Shown piece by piece: positions 1 through 5,195 of a DNA stretch of 5,906 bases. The notes below the pieces were generated by a model. That model did not search any database. It worked only from the letters and a program-made list of their open reading frames with translations, and was not told where the DNA came from. Positions within the stretch are counted from its first letter, which is position 1, and each line of letters begins with the position of its first letter. The position numbers and the translations under genes are program-made. The DNA is from Acidobacteriota bacterium (GTDB lineage: Bacteria > Acidobacteriota > Thermoanaerobaculia > Thermoanaerobaculales > Thermoanaerobaculaceae), in the NCBI GenBank assembly GCA_027458945.1, contig DAIDOU010000357.1, forward strand, positions 1 to 5,906, written 5' to 3'.

Positions 1-1
1 C

Positions 2-361
2 GCGGCGGGCGAGCACGGCAACTACCGCCTCATCGCGGTCGTGGAGAGCGACCACCCGATCGTCCGCTTCCTCACGTTCGTCGAGGGGAAGGTCCCCGAG
101 GGACGCCGGCGCGAGGTGATGGAGTACCTCACCCGCGCCAATTACGGCCTCCTGCTCGGCAGCTTCGAGTTCGACGTCAACGACGGCGAGGTGCGCTTCA
201 AGTGCTCCGCCGACCTCGAGGACGCGGAGCTGACGCACGCGCAGTTCTCCAACCTGCTGCTCATCGGCCTCACGGTGATGGACCGCTACTTCCCCGGCCT
301 GCAGCGGGTGATCCAGGGGACCGCGGACGTGGCTGCCGCGATCGCCGAGGTCGAGAGCTGA
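2..361 (+). CDS. YbjN domain-containing protein, 5'-truncated by the window edge
   Basis: The reading frame is open from the left edge and ends at a TGA at 359-361, giving 119 visible residues; the true start lies outside the window. The central stretch NYGLLLGSFEFDVNDGEV, then a segment equivalent to a second sheet-helix unit, then LTVMDRYFPGLQRVIQG is the pattern of the YbjN family (PF10722), a fold related to type III secretion chaperones. There is no signal peptide or membrane segment in the visible part, so it is probably cytoplasmic. The first GTG in view (position 41) is not a likely start, because the in-frame residues before it (HGNYRLIAVVE) fit the family's strand preceding the conserved core. 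Family function is poorly defined: E. coli YbjN affects motility, stress response and exopolysaccharide, but that should not be transferred to this homolog. It converges on the glycosyltransferase operon and is not part of it. Confidence 0.85.
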   Translation, partial: AAGEHGNYRLIAVVESDHPIVRFLTFVEGKVPEGRRREVMEYLTRANYGLLLGSFEFDVNDGEVRFKCSADLEDAELTHAQFSNLLLIGLTVMDRYFPGLQRVIQGTADVAAAIAEVES

Positions 362-372
362 GCGCGGCTCAG

Positions 373-404
373 ACCAATTCACCGTCCTTTGTGGAGGAAT
401 TGGT
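373..404. terminator. Candidate hairpin after the YbjN gene
   Basis: ACCAATTC (373-380) and GAATTGGT (397-404) form a perfect 8-bp stem around a 16-nt loop, beginning 11 nt after the YbjN stop codon. No T-tract follows, and the stem is AT-rich in the middle, so intrinsic termination is uncertain. It may simply be a structural end of the palindromic element. Confidence 0.35.
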
Positions 405-418
405 GTCATCGCGAGGAG

Positions 419-435
419 TCCCGCCGCAGGCGGGA
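419..435. repeat. Short GC-rich hairpin inside the palindromic element
   Basis: TCCCGCC (419-425) and GGCGGGA (429-435) make a perfect 7-bp stem with a 3-nt loop (GCA). It is the most stable-looking small hairpin in the intergenic region and lies downstream of both converging genes. No poly-T run follows on either strand, so if it stops transcription it would not be as a classical intrinsic terminator. Confidence 0.6.
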
Positions 436-553
436 TGACGAAGCGATCTCGTCCCCAACCGGTGTCGACCAACCTCACTGGGCCGCGAGACTGCTTTCTC
501 GCTCCGCTCCTCGCAGTGACAAGCATTGCTCCACGACAGATCGCAAATTGGTA

Positions 554-1516
554 TCAGACCGTGACGGCGGACGCCGAGCGACGCTCCGGCTCGAAACCCA
601 CGGTCTCCTGCACCAGGTAGAGCGGGCGGCCGCGCACGTCGTCGAAGACGCGGCCGACGTACTCGCCGAGCAGCCCGAGGGCGATCAGCTGCGCGCCGCC
701 GAGCACGCCGAGACCGGCGATCGCCACCCACATCCACGGCAACCCCGAGCCGGCGAGCTTGGCCGCCACCGTGCCGACGAGCGCCAGGCCGGCGAGCCCG
801 GCGACGGCGAGGCCGACCCAGCTCGCGAGCTGCAACGGCAGGTACGAGAACGAAGTGATCCCGTCGCTCGCCAGGCGCAGCATCTTCTTCAGCGGGTACT
901 TCGTCTCGCCGGCGTGGCGCGCCGCGCGGGCGTACGGCACGCCGACCTGGCGGAAGCCGAGCCACGAGACCATGCCGCGGGTGAAGCGGTGGTGCTCGGA
1001 GAAGCGGCGGAACGCCGCCACCGCCTGGCGGCTCATCAGGCGGAAGTCGCCGGTGTCGATCGGGATGTCGACGTTGGTGATCGCGCGCAGGGTGCGGTAG
1101 AACGCCGCCGCGGTGAGGAGCTTGAACGCGGTCTCGCCGTGGCGCTTGGCGCGCACCGCGTAGACGACGTCGTACCCCTCGCGCCAGCGCGCGACCAACT
1201 CCGGGATCAGCTCGGGCGGGTCCTGCAGGTCGGCGTCCATGATGACGACCGCGTCGCCGTCGACGTGGTCGAGGCCGGCGGTGAACGCCATCTGGTGGCC
1301 GAAGTTGCGCGAGAACGACAGCCCCTTGACGCGAGCGTCGCGCGCCGCGAGCCCACGGATCAGCTCCCAGGTGCGGTCGTGGGAACCGTCGTCCACCATT
1401 ACGATCTCGTAGCTCGCAACGGTCTTCGCCAGCGTCTCCGAGAGCCGGCGGTACAGCTCGGGCACGCTCTCCTGCTCGTCATAGATCGGGACGACGATCG
1501 ACAGTTCCACGCTCAC
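554..1516 (-). CDS. GT2 polyprenyl-phosphate glycosyltransferase (GtrB/DPM1-like), third gene of operon
   Basis: A 320-residue GT2 enzyme that, as in GtrB, DPM1 and ArnC relatives, would transfer a sugar from a nucleotide sugar to polyprenyl phosphate at the cytoplasmic face. Visible: the GT-A N-terminus LSIVVPIYDEQES (5-17), the nucleotide-binding VDDGSHDRT (41-49), the metal-binding DADLQDPPELI (94-104, D94 and D96), TGDFRLMSR (155-163), and RHAGETKYPLKKM (200-212). Two membrane helices follow (about 233-253 and 262-284), then the typical LLGEYVGRVFDDVRGRPLY ending. Length is usual for the GtrB type. The GTG at 1514-1516 is chosen because GGAGAGG lies 6 nt upstream and the family core begins immediately after it. 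A longer start at 1567 would add 17 residues and overlap the upstream gene. It starts 25 nt after the Agl23-like gene. The sugar cannot be deduced. Its stop codon lies in the terminal bases of the adjacent palindromic repeat. Confidence 0.93.
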   Translation of the reverse strand: MSVELSIVVPIYDEQESVPELYRRLSETLAKTVASYEIVMVDDGSHDRTWELIRGLAARDARVKGLSFSRNFGHQMAFTAGLDHVDGDAVVIMDADLQDPPELIPELVARWREGYDVVYAVRAKRHGETAFKLLTAAAFYRTLRAITNVDIPIDTGDFRLMSRQAVAAFRRFSEHHRFTRGMVSWLGFRQVGVPYARAARHAGETKYPLKKMLRLASDGITSFSYLPLQLASWVGLAVAGLAGLALVGTVAAKLAGSGLPWMWVAIAGLGVLGGAQLIALGLLGEYVGRVFDDVRGRPLYLVQETVGFEPERRSASAVTV

Positions 1517-1522
1517 GGTTCG

Positions 1523-1529
1523 CCTCTCC
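1523..1529 (-). promoter_or_regulatory. Ribosome binding site of the GT2 gene
   Basis: On the minus strand GGAGAGG is followed by CGAACC and then GTG (1516-1514). The 6-nt spacing decides in favour of this GTG over the upstream in-frame ATG at 1567, which lies within the preceding coding sequence. Confidence 0.75.
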
Positions 1530-1541
1530 AGCGCCGGCGCG

Positions 1542-3059
1542 CTACTTCCCCTTGGCCTCGAAGACATCGATGTCCGTGGCGCCGATCGGCGACCACGTCC
1601 GCCGCGTGAAGAACCAGCGGATCAGCTTGACCGGCGTCAGGCTGGCGTAATCCTCGACCCACCACGCCCGCAGCGGGATGCGGCGTACGGTGTAGTCGGG
1701 GCCGAGCAGCGCCTGTGTCGCGGCCTCCTTGTCGGGGTCGCAGACCACGATCGGCGGGCGCATCCCGGCCTGCGGCGCCCCCCACCACACCGGGACCTTC
1801 TTCCACTGCCACGAGAGCGGCCAGCTCCCCTCCCCGTCCACGGCCGCCACCATGCCTTCCTTTTGCGAGCGCGCGAGCGCCAGCCCCTCGTTGGCGAGCG
1901 CCTGCTCCTCGGGGGTGGTCTGCACGTAGACGATCAGCTCGCCGTGCCGGTTCGCGGTGGACAGCGCCGGGTAGAGGAAGCTCGAGGCCAGCGCGCTCCA
2001 GGCGGTCGCGGCGATCGCGGCCGAGGCCAGCGCCCGCGACCACCACCGCCCGCTCGGCGAGAACGTGCGGGCAAGCTGCGCGCCGGCGAGCGGCACGAAC
2101 GGCAGCACCTGGTGCACGATCAGCCACGGGGTCTTCTCGCCGAGGTAGGCGTACAGCCCGATCGCGCCGAGCCCCCACGCCAGGCAGAACAGCTCCAGTC
2201 GCTTCATCCGCCGCCGCCGGCGCACCGCCCAGACGAGCGCCGCGCCGATGATGAGGAACTCGTAGAGCGCCAGCCGCGGCAGGTAGTACCACCACGGGCC
2301 GCCGACCCGCTGCAGCTCGTGCTGCTGGTACCAGTAGGTGATCGCCTTGACCGGGAACGCCCAGTCCTCGGGGTGGGTGAAGAAGACCGTGAACAGCGTC
2401 ACCGTGATCGCGATGAACCACAGGATCGCGGTGCCGATCGCGATGCGGTAGCGGTCGATCCAGGCGAAGCCGCGGCGGATGCTCGCCCACACGCCGTCGC
2501 GCAGCGCCACGACGTAGGCGGCGAGGCCCATCAGCGGGAGCGTGACGTAGAACGTCTCCTTCATCACGGCGTGGCCGGCGGCCGCGGCCCCGATCCACGG
2601 GATCTGCCGCCACCCCTGGCGGCGCACGCGCGCGAACAACGCCACGGCGAGCGCGGTGAACAGCGCCACCGGAACGTCCTCGCGGGCGAAGCGCGAGTAG
2701 TAGAGGAAGATCGGGGAGATCGCCAGGAGGAAGCCGCTCCACCACGCCGGCCCGGCGCCGAGGCGCCGCCGCACCAGCAGCGGCACGGCGACCAGGGCGG
2801 TGCCGGCCAGGGCCGGGTAGAGACGGCCGACGGTCGTGCTGGCGCCGAGGAGCGCGAACAGCGGCGCCAGGATGTAGTAGATCAGCGGCCCGTGATAGGT
2901 CGGGTCGTAGTGGTAGGTGCCCTGCGTCAGCAGCGTGTAGGCGAAGTCGCAGTGGATCGCCTCGTCGTGGTGCGGCGGTTTGGCGCCGAGCGCCACCAGG
3001 CGCAACGCCAGCGCCGCGGCGATCAGCGCGGTCCACGCGAGGCGCTCGCGGCGGCTCAC
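1542..3059 (-). CDS. Agl23-like (TIGR03663) GT39-type membrane glycosyltransferase, second gene of operon
   Basis: A 505-residue polytopic protein with N-terminal similarity to dolichyl-phosphate-mannose protein mannosyltransferases (GT-C fold). The invariant features remembered for TIGR03663 are present: the DE dipeptide in PPHHDEAIH (D32-E33, the probable catalytic loop facing the outside), HGP in YDPTYHGPLIYYI (56-58), and arginines R79 (RLYPALAG) and R123 (FLYYSRFAREDVP). Further marks are MKETFY (166-171) and GEKTPWLIVHQVLP (307-320). About ten hydrophobic segments are followed from about residue 365 by a soluble C-terminal domain with VYVQTTPEE and GSWPLSWQW. It probably takes a sugar from a polyprenyl-phosphate donor, presumably made by the GT2 enzyme encoded next. 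TIGR03663 members are known to co-occur with TIGR03662/DUF2298, the gene immediately upstream here. Start: GTG at 3057-3059, 10 nt after the upstream stop. The name 'flippase activity-associated Agl23' comes from archaeal context; acceptor and sugar are unknown. Confidence 0.9.
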   Translation of the reverse strand: MSRRERLAWTALIAAALALRLVALGAKPPHHDEAIHCDFAYTLLTQGTYHYDPTYHGPLIYYILAPLFALLGASTTVGRLYPALAGTALVAVPLLVRRRLGAGPAWWSGFLLAISPIFLYYSRFAREDVPVALFTALAVALFARVRRQGWRQIPWIGAAAAGHAVMKETFYVTLPLMGLAAYVVALRDGVWASIRRGFAWIDRYRIAIGTAILWFIAITVTLFTVFFTHPEDWAFPVKAITYWYQQHELQRVGGPWWYYLPRLALYEFLIIGAALVWAVRRRRRMKRLELFCLAWGLGAIGLYAYLGEKTPWLIVHQVLPFVPLAGAQLARTFSPSGRWWSRALASAAIAATAWSALASSFLYPALSTANRHGELIVYVQTTPEEQALANEGLALARSQKEGMVAAVDGEGSWPLSWQWKKVPVWWGAPQAGMRPPIVVCDPDKEAATQALLGPDYTVRRIPLRAWWVEDYASLTPVKLIRWFFTRRTWSPIGATDIDVFEAKGK

Positions 3060-3066
3060 CGGGGCA

Positions 3067-3072
3067 CCCTCA
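3067..3072 (-). promoter_or_regulatory. Ribosome binding site overlapping a stop codon (translational coupling)
   Basis: On the minus strand the stop TGA of the DUF2298 gene (3072-3070) is the start of TGAGGG, whose GAGGG (3071-3067) lies 7 nt before the GTG of the Agl23-like gene. Ribosomes finishing the first gene would uncover or deliver the initiation site of the second, so the two membrane proteins are probably made in a linked ratio. Confidence 0.65.
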
Positions 3073-5103
3073 TCGCTTCACCTCGACGATCGTGCAGACG
3101 CCGTCCTTGAACGCCGCCGGTCCCGAGCGCAGCACCGCCGCGACCCCGGCCGCAGGGTACTGCCGCGTCTCGACGCTGCCGACCACGATGTAGCGCGCCC
3201 CTAGTTCGCGGGCGATGCGCTGCACCTCGGCCGGGTCGCCGCAGCGGTACACTCGCTCGACCTCGGCCTTGCGCTTCGCCGCTATGTCTCCGAGGGCGGC
3301 GCCGCGCCACACCCCCTCGTGGTTCTCCCAGCCGAGCACCGCCGGCACGCCGGAGGCGGATGACATCCGCGCCGCGTCGGTGTAGGCGTTGCCGATTCCT
3401 TCGATCAACACGGTCCCGCGCGGCTGGTGCCGCAGCCAGGTGGCCGCGGCCGCCTCGCCCGGCGCCATCCAGCCGAGGCCGCCCCACCCCGCCGGCCAGA
3501 CGCCGGCCGCACGCCCGCCGAGCACCGCGAGCTGCGGCATGCCCGCGAGCAGCGCCAGCGCGGCGCCGCCGATCGCGAGCCCCGGGCGGCGGCGCCGCAG
3601 CCAGCCGAGGGCGACCGGCACGACCACCGCCAGCAAGGTGAACGCCAACGTCGTGGCCTTGAACACCGTGTTCATGCGGTAGAACTCGGCGCCGTACGGG
3701 TCCTTGAAGTAGAGGACCTCCATGAACGCCAGCACCCCGAGCGGCACCAGCGCGAGCGCGAACACCGGCCGGGCGCGGCGGCGGCCGCCGGGCAGCGCGA
3801 CGACGAGCGTCGCCCCGATCCCCGCCGCGGCGGCGAGCAGCGGCCGTTTTGTCAGCGCGGCCACGACCGCCATCCCCGCCAGCCAGATCGCCCGGCTGAA
3901 CTGGCGCCGCACGGCCTCGAGCCCACCCTCACGCCACGACAGCTCCCACCCCACCAGCGCCAGCGGCGCCAGGACGCCCCCGAGCAGGAGCAGCATCTCG
4001 GCGGTGGTCGTCGGCGTGGTGACGAGCCCGAACCCCTGCGTCGGCGGGTGGAAGTTGAGCCAGAACGGCGCGAACAACCCCCACCCCAGCGCCCCGACCG
4101 CGACGACGCGCAGCCACAGCCCCAGCCCCGCGCCGCGCGGCCGCACGAGGCCGGCCTGGTCCGCCACGCTGACGAGCAGGATCGCGGCGCCGAGCGGGAT
4201 CGCGCACCAGGGGTTGGCCGCGGCCGCCGCCCCGTACAGCACCGCGGTCAGCAGCAGCACCGGCGCCCGGGGCGGACGCGCCGAGGCGAGCGCGAGGCCG
4301 AGGAAGAGCGCGGCCAGCATGAGCGGGATGCACAGCAGGTGCGGGTGCAGGTCGCCGAGCTGAAAGGTGAAGAGCGGGAACTCGGTGATCGTGCCCTTGA
4401 TCTGGCGCGAGGACGACCACAGGTCGAGCGCCGAGAGCTTGGTGCCGGCGAAGAGCTGGCGCCAGCCGTCGAACGTGCCGGTGAAGACGACGAGGAAGCC
4501 GGCCATCACGCCGGTCCGGCGGCTGCCGCCGAGCGCGCGGGCGAGCGCCCACGCCGCCTGCGCGCTCACCATCGCGAGCGTCGGCACGAGCAGGTTGAAG
4601 ACGACGTCGGGGGCGAACGAGATCAGCTTGGCGGGCAGCAGCCAGGGGACGAAGCCCCAGTAGTAGTACGGCAGCGCGTGCCCAGCGAGCCACGGATCGG
4701 CGGGCGGGATCGTGCCCGGACGAAGCAGCGTCGCGAGGATCGCCAGGTCCATCGGCTTCTCGGTGGCCGTGACCGCCATCCCCGGCAGCCGGAGGAACGC
4801 AAGCAGCACGAACGCGCCGAGGCCGACGAGCTCGGCCTCGAGCAGCATCACGGGCTTGACCCCGCGCCAGCCGCTGCGCCCCCACCACGCGACGAGCGCC
4901 ACCACCAGGAGCCCAACCCACCACCACGAGGCGAGACCGAGCCAGCCGGCGAGCCACGCCACGTACGCCGCCAGCGTCCAGCCGGCCACGCGCGCGACGG
5001 CCCACCCCGCGCCGGCGCCGGTGCCGAGACGGCGGAGCGCGCCGGTCATCGCCGCGCCGCCGGCCGCCACCACCAGGTACCAGGCCAGCGCCTGCACGAT
5101 CAT
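3070..5103 (-). CDS. DUF2298 / Chlor_Arch_YYY (TIGR03662) polytopic membrane protein, first gene of operon
   Basis: A 677-residue very hydrophobic protein of the DUF2298 family (PF10060, TIGR03662). The signature landmarks are in order: EKPMDLAILATLLRPG (115-130), PPADPWLAG followed by the three tyrosines in LPYYYWGF (146-148), ITEFPLFTFQLGDLHPH (239-255), YRMNTVFK (475-482), and a C-terminal extracytoplasmic region with EGIGNAYTDAARMSS (568-582), GWENHEGVWRG (591-601) and ARYIVVG (636-642). About fifteen or more hydrophobic segments precede a soluble tail starting near 545. The length matches the single-domain class of the family. No reaction has been established to my knowledge. The architecture (many helices plus an outside domain, GT-C-like) and its regular pairing with Agl23-like proteins suggest a glycosyltransferase or a partner in lipid-linked sugar use. 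Start: ATG at 5101-5103, at the head of the operon, with no Shine-Dalgarno site and a -10-like box just upstream. Confidence 0.92.
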   Translation of the reverse strand: MIVQALAWYLVVAAGGAAMTGALRRLGTGAGAGWAVARVAGWTLAAYVAWLAGWLGLASWWWVGLLVVALVAWWGRSGWRGVKPVMLLEAELVGLGAFVLLAFLRLPGMAVTATEKPMDLAILATLLRPGTIPPADPWLAGHALPYYYWGFVPWLLPAKLISFAPDVVFNLLVPTLAMVSAQAAWALARALGGSRRTGVMAGFLVVFTGTFDGWRQLFAGTKLSALDLWSSSRQIKGTITEFPLFTFQLGDLHPHLLCIPLMLAALFLGLALASARPPRAPVLLLTAVLYGAAAAANPWCAIPLGAAILLVSVADQAGLVRPRGAGLGLWLRVVAVGALGWGLFAPFWLNFHPPTQGFGLVTTPTTTAEMLLLLGGVLAPLALVGWELSWREGGLEAVRRQFSRAIWLAGMAVVAALTKRPLLAAAAGIGATLVVALPGGRRRARPVFALALVPLGVLAFMEVLYFKDPYGAEFYRMNTVFKATTLAFTLLAVVVPVALGWLRRRRPGLAIGGAALALLAGMPQLAVLGGRAAGVWPAGWGGLGWMAPGEAAAATWLRHQPRGTVLIEGIGNAYTDAARMSSASGVPAVLGWENHEGVWRGAALGDIAAKRKAEVERVYRCGDPAEVQRIARELGARYIVVGSVETRQYPAAGVAAVLRSGPAAFKDGVCTIVEVKR

Positions 5104-5111
5104 CGGGCTCG

Positions 5112-5117
5112 ATTGTA
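5112..5117 (-). promoter_or_regulatory. Candidate -10 box of the glycosylation operon
   Basis: TACAAT on the minus strand (5117 to 5112) matches the sigma-70 -10 consensus at five of six bases and ends 8 nt before the ATG of the DUF2298 gene. A start point about 7 nt downstream would fall at, or one base before, the ATG, so the transcript would be leaderless or nearly so. No convincing -35 (TTGACA) lies at 16-18 nt; GTGACC at 5134-5129 is too close (11 nt). Confidence 0.5.
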
Positions 5118-5159
5118 CCCGGTTTCCCGGTCACGCAGGCAGGCGGTACCGATCCGGGG

Positions 5160-5165
5160 TACACT
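5160..5165 (+). promoter_or_regulatory. Candidate -10 box of the exported pseudo-peptidase gene
   Basis: TACACT matches the -10 consensus at four of six bases, including the first two and the last. A start about 7 nt downstream (near 5172) would leave a leader of roughly 24 nt carrying the Shine-Dalgarno site at 5182-5186. No clear -35 hexamer is visible at 16-18 nt spacing. Confidence 0.45.
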
Positions 5166-5181
5166 CGAAACGTCGCGAACC

Positions 5182-5186
5182 GGAGG
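5182..5186 (+). promoter_or_regulatory. Ribosome binding site GGAGG
   Basis: GGAGG is followed by 9 nt and then ATG at 5196-5198. No other start codon lies in this frame between the -10 box and the ATG, so this fixes the start of the downstream gene. Confidence 0.8.
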
Positions 5187-5195
5187 CTCGATACG

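Larger units (their letters stand above)
373..556. repeat. Intergenic palindromic repeat element of the 'CHCEERS' type
   Basis: This element fills the gap between two convergent genes. Its core has imperfect inverted ends: GTCATCGCGAGGAG (405-418) against CTCCTCGCAGTGAC (507-520), 12 of 14 bases paired. A second, inner pair is 436-451 against 486-501, 11 of 16 paired. It is flanked by two direct copies of AATTGGTRTCA (398-408 and 546-556). Translated on the minus strand it gives CHCEERSEKAVS and RHPACGGTPRDD, peptides familiar from many environmental genomes where copies of this repeat class are mis-called as small proteins. Its base composition is visibly less GC-rich than the flanking genes. 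A miniature mobile element, or a REP-like element retained as a two-way transcription barrier between convergent genes, are both possible. Family membership is from memory of the motif, not from a search. No gene is supported in this stretch. Confidence 0.8.
5109..5168. promoter_or_regulatory. Inverted repeat spanning the divergent promoter region
   Basis: TCGATTGTACCC (5109-5120) and GGGTACACTCGA (5157-5168) are inverted copies with 11 of 12 bases matching, 36 nt apart. Read outward on each strand the arm is GGGTACAMTCGA, and each arm contains the -10-like hexamer for the gene on its side. The two transcription units may therefore share promoter sequence and perhaps a common regulator. A GGTACC palindrome (5146-5151) lies between the arms. 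Confidence 0.55.

Noticed and set aside
369..965. 198-codon minus-strand reading frame containing CHCEERSEKAVS and RHPACGGTPRDD
   Set aside because: Its C-terminal part is translated palindromic repeat and its N-terminal part lies in the wrong frame of the clear GT2 gene on the same strand, so it is not a protein.
1531..1540. GCGCCGGCGC perfect palindrome between the Agl23-like and GT2 genes
   Set aside because: A 10-bp G/C-only palindrome without a loop is common in DNA of this composition, and it sits between co-transcribed genes with a good ribosome binding site, so there is no case for a terminator or operator.
1513..3036. 507-codon minus-strand frame overlapping the Agl23-like gene in another phase
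   Set aside because: Extremely Arg/Ala/Gly-rich with no motif; the alternative frame contains all the family landmarks.
1863..3110. 415-codon plus-strand frame antisense to the Agl23-like gene
   Set aside because: Composition is dominated by Arg, Asp, Glu, His, Ala and Gly with no domain, as expected for the complement of a GC-rich membrane-protein gene; the minus strand carries a recognised family.
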